A stretch of DNA of 64,000 nt from Liolophura sinensis (lineage: Eukaryota > Mollusca > Polyplacophora > Chitonida > Chitonidae), in contig NC_088295.1 of the NCBI RefSeq assembly GCF_032854445.1, positions 87,652,644-87,716,643 of the forward strand, in the 5' to 3' direction. Each line of letters starts with the position of its first letter. The first letter of the stretch is position 1. Position numbers and translations under genes: made by a program. The notes beneath the pieces were generated by a model. The model worked only from the letters and a program-made list of their open reading frames with translations, was not told the DNA's origin and did not search any database. Of this stretch, positions 30,482 through 40,329 are shown piece after piece.

Positions 30482-32347
30482 TGTAGCGGAATTTAAGGAA
30501 GAAGGATTTAAGAAATAAATTTAACGCAGGGAAGTTTCATATATTCATTTCTTAATGAATTTTCACGGAAGTTTTGTTAAGATCGTTATCTGAGGCCATA
30601 CTAATTAATTTACAAAGTCAATATTTTGACAATATAGCGGTCATTTATTCTCGTAGGAAGTTTTAAACTTACGTTTATCTGTTTCATGGACGAGTGATGT
30701 TGTTGTTGTTGTTGTATCGGCGTTCCTACATATTTGGGATAATTATAAGTATTTTTCAGCAATGTAATGATGGTAATGTAGAAGTTACGAAATTCTATGC
30801 CATTGCCTTATCTGGAAAATATTTACCTTCTATTTTCGTTCTTGTTTCACACATGAAATATGACATGCATTGTCCTCAGTTCAACCTCGAAGGCAGAAAT
30901 TTGTGTTGCCGCCATTTTTGTACATTTATGGTCATTAGGGTGTCTGTAGAACCCGCACTTACAGGCTTTTAGAAAGCGGAACAGGATTTTCCTACCACAG
31001 TTTGAAAAGGAATTTATCATTTAATACCCTTGTGTGGAAATTGCTTATACTTTTTGAGTAATATGGATAAAAATATGGACTTTTCAGACACTGACATTTA
31101 CATTTTGGCTTCAAAACAAAGCCATTATTTTGGAGTTCTTGGTTGCGATCGCGATGACGTCATCGTGTCATCTGTGTTTACAAACTGTCAAATATGTCTC
31201 TTGTGACCAATCAGAGTCTCCTGATTCGGTTCATGGCTCCTCCCACACCATGTGGAAATGTATAAATAGGCGGATTTTTCAGCGTCTGCAGATGGCCTTG
31301 GAATTTGCCGAGAGTAGTCACCAAATTGCTGATAAGCATTCGCAGTAAGTAGCTATTTTATTAAGAGTGGGAAAATTCTTGTACCGTGAATTGGGAAATA
31401 GTCCCAGTATCAGGAAAAGTGATTTGTGATCCAGTTTGAGAATTCAGAGACAGTTGACACTTGGTGGGAATCAGTCCCAGGAAGCCGGGAATACAGTGTC
31501 ATAAATCTGGGAATATTCCCAGTCCCAAAATTCTGGGACTCATCAGTCTCACGATACCTGAGAATCCAGCTCCAGGCTCAAACAAGTGGAACTTGTCTGA
31601 GATGTCAAAAGTGGACCACAGAGACTATATACCAGAGTAAATCAACTGAACTTTGGTACCATAATTTGAAGCAGGAGTCTCATGAGACTTTTCCCAGTCC
31701 CAAAATTCTGGGACCCTCCAGTCTCACGAAACCTGAGAATCCAGCTCCAGTGCCATGCAAGTAGAAATTATCTGAGATATCAAAAGTGGACCACAGTGGA
31801 CTATATACCAGAATAAATCAACTGAACTTTGGCATCATAATTTGAGACAAGAGTCTTGTGAGACTTTGTCTCATATGACACTCATCTGGGACTCTGTCCC
31901 ATATGACACTTAACTGAGACTCTGTCCCATATGACACTTAACTGAGATTCTGTACCATATGACACTCAACTGTTTGGTACTTGTGTCAACTGCTGGTTCC
32001 TCCCTCGTCATAATAAATATTCATCATCTGATTCACTGAAAATCTGTTGTTGGAGAACTTTCATTTCGTATAGGAATCTAAAACCTCATGCGTAAGTCAC
32101 ACTGGATAACAGCCCGAGTTCAGGGAATGTTATGAAATCGGATCCAAATAGTAGCGGCGTCTCCGAGTTCAGGGGAAAGAATCCTGATTGGTTTGTCCAT
32201 TTAACAAGCTTCGCTCGGCACGTTAAATATCAAACAGGATTAAAGTGATTGAATGGTGTCGCACTCATAGGTACCTGCATGCTTAAGAAGACATCATAAG
32301 AAACAAAAGCACATAAGACAATTACCAACAACATCTAAACCGCTACA
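30482..32347 (+). repeat. 3' long terminal repeat (1,866 bp)
   Basis: Nearly identical to 22,306-24,148, with an extra 22-23 bp block near 31,600 (GATGTCAAAAGTGGACCACA). The poly(A) signal AATAAA at 32,012 would end the element RNA shortly after. Confidence 0.92.
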
Positions 32348-32353
32348 GTAGTA

Positions 32354-32555
32354 TACACACTATAGGTTCTGGCGCACCCTCCCCTGGGGGCCCTCCCCAT
32401 AACAAATAGAGGCTCCCAACCCCCATTCCCTGAACACCCTCCCCCTGGCAAATAGGGGCTCCCAGCCCCATCACACTATAGGTTCTGGCGCACCCTCCCC
32501 TTGGGGCCCTCCCCAGAACTAATAGAGGCCCCCAGCCCCCCAGCGGAGGGTCTGG
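32354..32555. repeat. GC-rich repeated left end of the Polinton
   Basis: A block starting CACTATAGGTTCTGGCGCAC occurs twice, 116 bp apart (TATAGG at 32,361 and 32,477), with shorter C-rich sub-repeats (AATAGAGGCTCCCA) inside. It may be part of a terminal inverted repeat, but no inverted copy is found at the other side, so this cannot be shown. Confidence 0.55.
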
Positions 32556-33162
32556 CGGCTATCGAAATTTCATATTAGAGAGACATCGCAACTAGGCATA
32601 CGGCGATATTGCACAACGGCGCGTACAATGACCAATCACCAAGAAGCACGAGCACTACGGGAGGAGTATGAGACGCTCATAGGCGTGCGGCCCAGGTACC
32701 CACGGTCCCGCATTGCCTTGGAAGAAATGCAGGGGTTCCTCGACAGGTATAAAACGGCTGGGAAGCAAGACATCATGCCAAAGAGTCTCAATAATTGCCG
32801 GTGGCTTCTCATCGGCTCCACGGAGCTCTGTGGTAAGAGTTGTCTGGGGGAGTACTGCGGCTTCCACCTATACCGTCTGCGGAAAGGTCCTGGCACCCAG
32901 CCATGTATTCGCTGTGGTCGGGGCGTTAAAAACCAATTTCGGCTTTGCGGGGCCTGTGTATATCATAATGTCCAGACGCGTGAAAGGCAGCGGAGGCGCA
33001 AGGCTTTCTTGGACGAGTTCAAACGGCTGGCGGCTATCGAAATTTCATATTAGAGAGACACCACCACTAGGCATACGACAATATTGCACAACGGCGAGTA
33101 CAAACAGCCGGCGGCTATCGAAATTTCATATTAGTGAGGCATGGCCACTAGGCATACGGTGC
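32552..33162. repeat. Direct repeat, about 80 bp, three copies
   Basis: GGCGGCTATCGAAATTTCAT followed by an ACTAGGCATACG block occurs at 32,552, 33,030 and 33,113 (the last lacks the middle). The second copy overlaps the end of the small Cys-rich gene, and the third forms the leader of the polymerase frame. Confidence 0.85.
32628..33053 (+). CDS. Polinton small Cys-rich protein with polymerase-like N-terminus
   Basis: 141 intact codons from an ATG. Residues about 5-45 (ARALREEYETLIGVRPRYPR onward) are nearly the same as the N-terminus of the polymerase frame at 33,141. Residues 60-120 are Cys-rich (CGKSCLGEYCGFH and CIRCGRGVKNQ...LCGACVYH), suggesting zinc binding. The basic tail has ERQRRRK. 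I recall similar Cys-rich frames in animal Polintons but no proven role. The N-terminus seems to come from a local tandem duplication (32,552-32,765 with 33,113-33,290), making this a chimeric frame. Confidence 0.6.
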   Translation: MTNHQEARALREEYETLIGVRPRYPRSRIALEEMQGFLDRYKTAGKQDIMPKSLNNCRWLLIGSTELCGKSCLGEYCGFHLYRLRKGPGTQPCIRCGRGVKNQFRLCGACVYHNVQTRERQRRRKAFLDEFKRLAAIEISY

Positions 33163-36100
33163 ACCATCAAAAAGCGCGAGCACTACGGGAGGAGTTTGAG
33201 ACGCTCCTAGGTGTGCGGCCCAAGTACCCACGGTCCCACAATGCCTTGGAAGAATTGCAGGGGATCCTCGACAGGCATAAAACGGCTGTGGCTGAGTGGA
33301 AGTGGCTGCAAGACATCAAGAACTCCTGAAGTAACGAGGAGTTGAAGCAAGACGTCAAGAACCCCCTCAGTAACGAGGAGTTGGATGAATTGCTAGGGGG
33401 AATACAGGGTGAAAAGAAACTAGAATTCACCAACACCGGCCGGGCCATAAGGAATCTCCGCCGGGTCTGGTAGATGGGCGTACCCGAAGGCGTTTGGACG
33501 GACCCAGTAGCCTTCTTAGAAGAAATTCGTGCCATTATTCGCTAGAAGCTAGAAGAAGAGATCCTGGCACTCAACGGGGTTAAGTTCCAACTAGGCCTCA
33601 GGGTTCAGTTGCGAAAGGACAACGCCGATGGCGTTGAGTATACCAGCCCAGTACTCCACAGCAAACAGGAGGCCCTCTTAGAGGCCGGTGACATTGACGG
33701 GGCTCTAGATAAGGCCTTCCCCACCATCCAGGAGGTGCTAGAAAAATGGACACAGCGAGGGCCAGGGTGGGTTGTGAATAGCGTGCAAACACTCTGGGTT
33801 GACATTGCAAGGTATCAGCCACTGAGAGGCGGGTCCTACATCCCCCTACCTGCAGCTGTGAGTAACAAGAAAGCAGTCATCAATGTGAAGAACAAAGACG
33901 ACGACTGCCTCCGATGGGCACTCCGGTCTGCCTTATTTCCAGCCGCCCGGAACCCTCAGAGACCAACGAAGTATCCCACCAATGATTGTCTTGACTTTAG
34001 TGGGATCGCCGCCCCCCACCCCCCCACCCCCCGCACATCACTCGGATCCCTAAAGTGGAGGAAAAGAACGACCTCGCCATCAACGTGTTCGGGTGGGACA
34101 AGGGTGTGATCGTGCATCGTCTCAGCAATCAGCCCGGCGACACGCACCGAATCAATCTGCTGCTGATTGGGAAGGCAGGCAAATTCCATTATACGTGGAT
34201 AAAAGATCTCAACCGTCTCCTCTTCCAAGAAAGTAAGGTGCCAAATCGCAAAAACTTCTGCGAGCGTTGTCTACACAGTTACACAAGGGAGGGCCTGCTC
34301 GAGGCGCATAAGCCGGAATGCCGTGGGATTGACCAGACGGCGGTGAGGGTGGAAATGCCCCAGGAGGGGGAAAACAAGTTCACCTTTCAGAACCACCACA
34401 AACAGCTACCGGCTCCGCTCATCATATATGCCGACTTTGAGGCTCTGACCAAAAAGGTTGAAGGCCCACCCGCGTCACCCACAGAGAGCAACACACAAAA
34501 GACTCAGCACCACGAGCCATGTAGTTACTGCTATGTTGTGGTGCGTTGTGACGGCCGCACAAAACACCCCGTGGAATACAGAGGCCCTAACGCGACGGAA
34601 CACTTCCTCAGATCTCTCCGGCAGGAGGAGCGGAAAATTAAAGATGTTTTAGCCAACCCTATAGCCATGAGGATGACTCCCCAGGACTGGCAGGCCCACA
34701 ACAACGCCACAACATGTCACGTGTGTGAGAAGCCTCTAGGCGCCGATTCTGTGCGCGATCACTGCCATATCATCGGCAAGTACAGAGGTGCGGCCCATGC
34801 GGGGCTACAACGGGCACCTCTTGATGCAAGCCATAAGTAAGGTGGAGGGCCGCATCTCCTGCATCCCCAACAACACGGAAAAGTACATCGCCTTCTCGCT
34901 GGGGCAGCTCCACTTCATCGACAGCGTTCAATTCTTACCGACTTCCCTTGACAATCTGGTAGAGGCCAACAAACCTGAGGCTTTCCACATTACAGCCCGG
35001 TACCAGCCGGCCGAAGAAAAACGCAAGTTACTCATGCGCAAGGGTGTCTACCCCTATGAGTATATGGACTCCTTGGAGCGCTTCGACGAGTCCAGCCTCC
35101 CACCTAAAGAGGCTTTCTACAGTAAGCTCAAAGTCTCAGGCATTAGCGTTGAGGACTACATCCATGCTCAACAGGTATGGAAGGTTTTCCAATCTAGGAG
35201 ACTACACATACCTTTACTGCCGCACAGACGTGCTCCTAGTAGCCGATGTATTTGAGGTCTTCCGGAAGACTTGTTTACAGCAGTATGGATTGGACCCTGC
35301 TCACTACTTTACGAGCCCAGGTCTCTCGTGGGATGCGCTGTTCAAGAAGACCAGGGTAGAGCTGGAGCTGTTGACGGACTATGACCAACATCTCTTTATT
35401 GAGAAGGGGTTGCGAGGAGGTATCTCTATGGTAATTAAGCGATACGCCAAAGCCAATAATCCACAGATGGAGGGATACGACCCCGAAAGTCCAAACAGCT
35501 ACATCCAATACCTAGACGCCAATAATCTATATGGCTGGGCTATGAGTCAGTTTCTTCCAAAGGGCGGCTTTAAGTGGGTAAGTGACGCGCAGCTTCTCGG
35601 TGAAACGATTGCTACCCACCCCCACGATAGTCTTGAGGGTTTAATCCTGGAGGTCGACCTAGAGTATCCGGCCGACCTACATAACGCACATAACGGCTAC
35701 CCATTAGCCCCGGAGCGTCTGGTGGTCCAGAAGGAGTGGATGTCCGACTATCAGCACGGTCTTCTCGGTAAGAAAGCGCCTACCGAGGTCGAAAAGCTGG
35801 TCCCCAACCTCCGCAACAGGGAACGGTACGTCCTGCACTACCGGAACCTACAGCTGTATCTATCTCTGGGAATGCGCCTGACAAAGGTTCACCAGGCCCT
35901 GAGATTCGCCCAGAGCCCTTGGATGGAACCCTATATCAGGATGAACACCGAGCTCCGAAAAACAGCCGCGAGTAAATTCGAGAAGGACCTGTACTAGCTA
36001 ATGAACAACTCGGTCTTCGGAAAAACCATGGAGAACCTTCGGAAGCGTGTGGACGTCAAGCTGGTACGCTCTAAAGAAGACGACAAGCTCCGATGCTTGA

Positions 36101-36825
36101 TAGCCAGCCCGAGCTTTGCACGGGCAAACATATTTGATGATGACCTCGCAGCAATTCAGATGCACAAGACCCGTCTAGTCCTAAACCGACCTATCTACGT
36201 GGGCATGAGCATTCTAGATCTCTCAAAGCACCTGATGTACGACTTCTACTACAACCACATGAAGGCCCAGTACGGAGAGCGCTGCCAGCTCCTCTACACT
36301 GACACGGATAGTCTGCTACTCGAGATTCAGACTGATGATGTTTATAGGGATATGGCTGAGAATGCAAACCTGTACGACACCTCAGATTACCCACAAGACC
36401 ACCCCCTGCACAGCGTAGCAAATATGAAGGTCTTGGGGAAAATGAAGGACGAGTGCGCGGGGCGGCCGATCGCCGAATACATTGGTCTGCGTCCCAAGAT
36501 GTATTCCATTCTGGAGGCAGGTGAAGCCGACATTAAGAAGGCCAAGGGCGTGAAAAAGGGAGTTGTGGAAAAGTGCATCCACCATAAGCAGTACAAAGAG
36601 GCCCTCTTCGAGAAGAAGATCTTCCGCCACGGTATGGACGTGCTGCGATCAGAGCGCCACCATATCTATGGGCAGCACCTGAATATGGTCTCACTGTCCC
36701 CCTTCGATAGTAAGCGCTCGATGGCCGAAGATGGTGTCCACACCTTGGCTTATGGCCATAGAGATGCGGCGCCCGTAGGATGGGCTGGAATGGACATTCT
36801 CTTTGAGGAACTACTAGCATCGTAG
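33141..36825 (+). pseudogene. Polinton protein-primed DNA polymerase B, broken
   Basis: One gene in pieces. Frame 33,141-34,020 has three stops (33,327 TGA, 33,471 TAG, 33,543 TAG). The frame shifts in a C-rich run near 34,010-34,045, again with an apparent deletion near 34,800 (just after an HCHIIGKYRGAAH motif), and near 35,185. A TAG stands at 35,995, inside the conserved KLMNNSVFGKTMEN region. Recognisable parts: a Cys/His finger (CERCLHSYTREGLLEAHKPEC), exonuclease motif YADFEAL near 34,428, polymerase motif A region (YLDANNLYGWAM) near 35,508, motif B (NNSVFGKTMEN) at 36,004 and motif C YTDTDS near 36,295. The enzyme would replicate the element from a protein primer. The stop overlaps the integrase stop by 12 bp tail to tail. 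Confidence 0.93.
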
Positions 36826-37645
36826 AACCCCATCTGGGGGAAGCTGAGTATCGGAAGGCACTATAAGCAACTCCTCACGAACAAATCCCCGTCGCGGGCC
36901 ATCCGACGTATCGTCTAGATAGTACAGCACGGGCTCATTAGGCTTTGTGACAGAGCGCCACAGCCGATATATCTCTACAGACCAGACAGGATCAGTCGCG
37001 CGACGGCGACCGCCCTCCAGCTCTCCAGGCTGATAGAGATATCGAACGGAAACACCCTCGGGCATCTTCCGCTCATTAAGTCCAACGGGGCGACCTGGAA
37101 CCGTAGAGGAAGGCTTATGTGGCACCTCTTGTGCCTTGATGGTGTCTTTCGGCTTTTTACCGATCAGTCTAGTTGTCTCGTTATTCAGAGCGGCCACAAC
37201 GGAGGGCAGCCGAGCCACCCATTCAGTAGACCGATGTTCGGGAGAGAGGCGCATCTCCTGGGCGTACTGATGTCCAAAGAGCCGCTCAGCCAGAATACGG
37301 TTGAAACTCTCCACTATGCCTTGGTCTCGGTGGATATCCACGCGGCCTCGGCGGACTGTGACATCGTGTTTGGCCAGCAGTTGGCTCACTGCACCCATGA
37401 ACTCTCGCCCAGGGTCAACTTGGAGAAGCTTCGGCCATCTCAGGGGTCCCCGCTTGTAAATGCGAGAGAGAGCATCAGCGACTTCTTTGGAATCTTTAGT
37501 AGCCCGAGGTTCCGCCTCCTTAAAGCGAGGCCTCCTTTCAGTACCCACGAGGGCTGTAGTAGATATTAGCCAGGCGAGCAGACACCTTACTAGCCATGTC
37601 ATCAAGGTATTCTATTAGCCCTCTAATAGATTTGCGAAGAAAAAG
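36814..37645 (-). pseudogene. Polinton integrase, internally deleted
   Basis: The C-terminal two thirds are well preserved: KEAEPRATKDSKEVADAL, then LLQVDPGREFMG (second catalytic Asp) and HRDQGIVESFNR (catalytic Glu), then a C-terminal module ending VLYYLDD...RRGFVREELLIV. The expected N-terminal part is in another frame just upstream (EYLDDMASKVSARLANIYYS then PRGY, 37,600-37,535) and ends in a TGA. Between them, the segment with the first catalytic Asp is missing at about 37,520-37,535. The continuous open frame to 37,605 starts by reading this N-terminal DNA in the wrong frame. The product would not be active. Confidence 0.9.
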
Positions 37646-37747
37646 ATGTTAATCGTCACGGCGTATTTGCGTGCGCAGAACCACCTCACTACTAAGATCG
37701 TGCCTGCCAAAATGGCTTGATGGTGAGTCCGGCACATTCAGTTCAGA

Positions 37748-38182
37748 TTACTTGGTGAATTTTGCGATTCCGTAACTCACACCCCCAACCACACACATTC
37801 CCAGGATGACGAAGGTCATCTCGCGGTGTTTTTGATCTTCACTAGGCACATAGAAATCGGAGAGCTGTGGCTCTGAGCCCAGCAGCGCGTCGCGTGCATC
37901 GCGTGTAAGAGTTTTGCCCGTGAATCTAGAATACTCGCGGATTGTAGCGTCGACATCCCGGAACGTTTGGACAGCGTGGCCCTGGCGGCGGAGTTCATCG
38001 TTGATCCAGCCCAAGCGCTCAGTGCGCTTTCGGGCCCATTTTTCCTGGGCGGCTTGGAGCTACCCTACAGCGCAGTCATGGCGCCTCCGCTCTTCGTCGA
38101 CACCGGAACTCCTCAGTATCGAAAACATATAGCTGCTCCCGCTGAAGGCCAAAGCGTTTACGAGGGCGCCGCCCATCATCAT
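37748..38182 (-). pseudogene. Polinton small membrane protein, one stop
   Basis: From an ATG cluster at 38,182 the frame gives a hydrophobic N-terminus (MMMGGALVNALAFSG), then a TAG at 38,060-38,062 (codon 41), then a charged middle (EKWARKRTERLGWINDELRR and FRDVDATIREYSRFTGKTL) and a C-terminal membrane helix (FVILGMCVVGGVSYGIAKF). Without the stop it would be about 144 residues. I recall proteins of this layout in animal Polintons; the function is unknown. The gene starts 18 bp after the stop of the preceding gene, in operon-like packing. Confidence 0.7.
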
Positions 38183-38199
38183 TGCGATGGAGGCCCTTA

Positions 38200-38439
38200 C
38201 TACTGGATTATATTGGGAGGAAGGAGCCCTTGTTTAATTAGCAGTTCCTTCGAAAACATGGCCAGGCCTACATCTGCAATGACCATGCCGACGTCACGGG
38301 ATGTTAAGTCTAGCTTGGGGAGGTCTCCATTCAGGAACATCTGGCCGAGACGAGCGTACCCAGTAGCCAGGAGAGAGACCACAGCGGCGTGGTAGGCCGC
38401 GTTGACTAGCACTTTTCCGTCACCGGGTGGAGTAGACAT
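38200..38439 (-). CDS. Polinton small protein, 79 residues, intact
   Basis: ATG to stop without defects. One hydrophobic segment (YHAAVVSLLATGYARL) and an acidic-hydrophobic second half (LTSRDVGMVIADVGLAMF). Its position between two other minus-strand element genes, with gaps of 18 and 33 bp, supports a real gene. Function not recognised. Confidence 0.7.
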   Translation of the reverse strand: MSTPPGDGKVLVNAAYHAAVVSLLATGYARLGQMFLNGDLPKLDLTSRDVGMVIADVGLAMFSKELLIKQGLLPPNIIQ

Positions 38440-38472
38440 GCTGCTCTATATACAAAGGGTTGCGACGTGTAT

Positions 38473-39072
38473 TCAAATGGAGATTCTTTTCTTGCGGCGT
38501 GATATCTTTTTGCGGCGTAATATCTGCAAATCATGTTCCTCTGGATCATACGGCTCATTTCTAGGACAGCAGTGGTGTTCAAATGAGCAGTGCCCAGCAG
38601 TGGTCAGCGCAATGGTTAACGGTGCTAAGTACTTACCATAGCAGTAGTATAGCCAGCAGCTAGCACTGCTAAGCGCCTGTTCAACAAATGGGTCAGTGGC
38701 GAGCTGTGCCATGAGCATTGGTCGATTCTCGGGTAGGATTGGTAGGAGCCAGCTGGCCGCCTTTACATATGATCTCAAGAACATACCTCCGAGACCGTTA
38801 ACCATCCGCGCACCGAGCTTAGCCTCGTACCGGGAGTACAACCTTTCAACGTCTTTGTCGCTCATGGCGTCGATCTCAGTGGCTGTTGCGTCTTTTCCCA
38901 GATATCGCTTGGCCTGCCCACCGACCGCAAGTGCCGCCAGCCTATTCCTGAGCTGCCGTGCATCATCTTGTTGGCTGGGGTCGGGCTGTTGGCTTCGGCC
39001 GGGCTGTTGGCTTCGGCCGGGCTCCTCCTCTGAGCCCAGAATCTCGTCTATTATAAGCTCGTCGGTATCCAT
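38473..39072 (-). CDS. Polinton conserved protein, 199 residues, intact
   Basis: ATG to stop. The acidic N-terminus (DELIIDEILGSEEE) is followed by a short repeat (GRSQQPGRSQQP), then a globular part with LYSRYEAKLGARMVNGLGG and a Cys-rich part (ASCWLYYCYGKYL, HCSFEHHCC), ending in a Lys/Arg-rich tail that looks like a nuclear signal or DNA contact (RRKKISRRKKR). It starts 26 bp after the ATPase stop. I recall relatives in other animal Polintons but no assigned role; a minor virion protein is one possibility. Confidence 0.7.
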   Translation of the reverse strand: MDTDELIIDEILGSEEEPGRSQQPGRSQQPDPSQQDDARQLRNRLAALAVGGQAKRYLGKDATATEIDAMSDKDVERLYSRYEAKLGARMVNGLGGMFLRSYVKAASWLLPILPENRPMLMAQLATDPFVEQALSSASCWLYYCYGKYLAPLTIALTTAGHCSFEHHCCPRNEPYDPEEHDLQILRRKKISRRKKRISI

Positions 39073-39098
39073 GCTTCATTGGAAAGAGGCGCCTAAGT

Positions 39099-39713
39099 CT
39101 AATATATAATCTTAGATGTGCCGGGCGTATCAGTCATTACCAGGAGCTTAGAATGCGGATTGTTCCTGAGCTTCTGTCGAACCTCTGCCTTTTCGCTCTC
39201 GGCCTCGATGACGGGGTTTTCCTCCAGGCATTCGTTGAACGAGTGCCGATATTTGCAGTGGAATAAAGCCACCCACCTTGTCTGCTCGCGAAAGTCTTTG
39301 AGGACGGCGTTGTATTTCTGAGTGAGGACCCAGACGCTTTGCTTTGCATGACGGCCCGAGAAAGCCATGAATGACAGCATTTTTTGTTTCTTCTTCATCA
39401 CCTCCAACGCGCTACAATCATCGATGATGTATAGGGTGGGCTCCCCCTCGAACAATCTGTAGAAAGCTCTCAGACAGTCGTTGAGCCGCTCACCGGGGTC
39501 AAAACAATAGACCTCAGGGTCAGACAGTATCCATCGCCGCCGGTACGCCTCGTTATGCTTAAGAGTGGGGCACAGGATGACAATGTGATGAAAGAAACCG
39601 CGTAAAGGGCCCTCAAGCAGGTCCAACACGAAGACTGTTTTGCCGCAGTTCGTCTGCCCACAGATAATCGTGCAGTGGGCGTCATCAATAAAGCGCGCTA
39701 ACGAATCTACCAT
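39099..39713 (-). CDS. Polinton packaging ATPase (A32/FtsK-HerA type), intact
   Basis: 204 codons from an ATG. The Walker A motif GQTNCGKT is at residues 19-26 and the Walker B motif LYIIDDC near residue 95. KQSVWVLTQKYNAV further on resembles the sensor region of this ATPase group. The size is close to that expected for Polinton ATPases. In viruses of this lineage the enzyme pumps DNA into capsids. The start overlaps the end of the capsid-like gene by 29 bp, the usual neighbour. No frame defect is seen, in contrast to the polymerase and integrase of the same element. Confidence 0.9.
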   Translation of the reverse strand: MVDSLARFIDDAHCTIICGQTNCGKTVFVLDLLEGPLRGFFHHIVILCPTLKHNEAYRRRWILSDPEVYCFDPGERLNDCLRAFYRLFEGEPTLYIIDDCSALEVMKKKQKMLSFMAFSGRHAKQSVWVLTQKYNAVLKDFREQTRWVALFHCKYRHSFNECLEENPVIEAESEKAEVRQKLRNNPHSKLLVMTDTPGTSKIIY

Positions 39714-40318
39714 TCTGGATGCACAGCTTTGCGTCCATGATCACATATAGATATACGTTCAACACGCCGGGATCTTCTCTCTCTTTTGTCACCTGTATCG
39801 TAATCCCCTCGCTGGCGTTCAGAACGCGCCTCCCACTGTCATGCAGCTTTGTCATCGTCGCTTGGGCGAAGGTCAAGCCAGAAGGCGTGCTTGTGCGTCA
39901 AGAACTCTTCCAGGGAGACGTTTGCCAGGCCTAAGTCTTTTACGACACTGGCCACCTCAGGGTCCCGCTTCCGTAGGGGTGAGCTGGCGAAGAACTTCTG
40001 GACCTCGCCCCATTGCTGGTACGCCCGCATGCCCTGGCTGTACAGCTGATTGGGGACCCCTTCTATTGTGACTTCTACTTTGGTGATCTTCGGGTTGTAG
40101 AAGGATTCCGACCTCCTCCCCCACGGGGTTCCTTTAGCCTCGAACAGCATGAGGATGCCCTTCATTGCTTTCGCGGGCGTGTTCAGGTTTATGTTCCAGA
40201 GAGTATCAGACTTGTCCTTCACAAACTTTCGGTGGCGGAGGACGCGATCATACAGTATGGAGACGCCCCCGGCACACCAAATCTTAATTAAGGCGCACCT
40301 AATAAATTTCTCAGACAA
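39685..40318 (-). pseudogene. C-terminal part of probable Polinton major capsid protein
   Basis: Two frames joined by a one-base shift at 39,848-39,850 (a run of A on the coding strand). The first holds YDRVLRHRKFVKDKSDTLWN, FYNPKITKVEVTIEGVPNQL and LANVSLEEFLTHKHAFWLDL. The second holds GRRVLNASEGITIQV and VLNVYLYVIMDAKL, ending GRFVSALY. Position directly before the ATPase and the beta-rich pattern fit the second jelly-roll half of the capsid protein. There is no ATG: the gene is cut at about 40,290-40,320, which marks the end of the element. An alternative is another conserved virion protein. Confidence 0.6.
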
Positions 40319-40329
40319 TAGCTTGGATT

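Larger units (their letters stand above)
22306..32347 (+). mobile_element. Ty3/Gypsy-type LTR retrotransposon, nearly complete
   Basis: A 10-kb element bounded by LTRs that start TGTAGCGG and end CCGCTACA, with GTAG on both outer sides (22,302-22,305 and 32,348-32,351) as a probable 4-bp target duplication. The order is LTR, primer site, gag, protease-RT-RNase H-integrase, 3' accessory frame, polypurine tract, LTR. Integrase following RNase H places it in the Ty3/Gypsy group. The LTRs differ by about a dozen substitutions plus a 22-23 bp indel by eye, so it is a young insertion. One frameshift lies in RT. It has no recognisable env; that position is taken by a finger-like protein frame. Confidence 0.9.
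32348..40320. mobile_element. Truncated, decayed Maverick/Polinton
   Basis: The gene set is diagnostic: protein-primed DNA polymerase B on one strand, and convergent retroviral-type integrase, packaging ATPase, small conserved proteins and a probable capsid gene on the other. About 8 kb remain of a family usually 15-20 kb. The left end is a GC-rich repeat abutting the Gypsy LTR. The right end stops inside the probable capsid gene, so its N-terminal part, the cysteine protease, any penton gene and the right terminal repeat are missing. The region is much richer in G and C than its surroundings. Confidence 0.92.

Noticed and set aside
37117-37569. 150-codon plus-strand frame over the integrase
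   Set aside because: Antisense shadow of the integrase coding sequence in GC-rich DNA.
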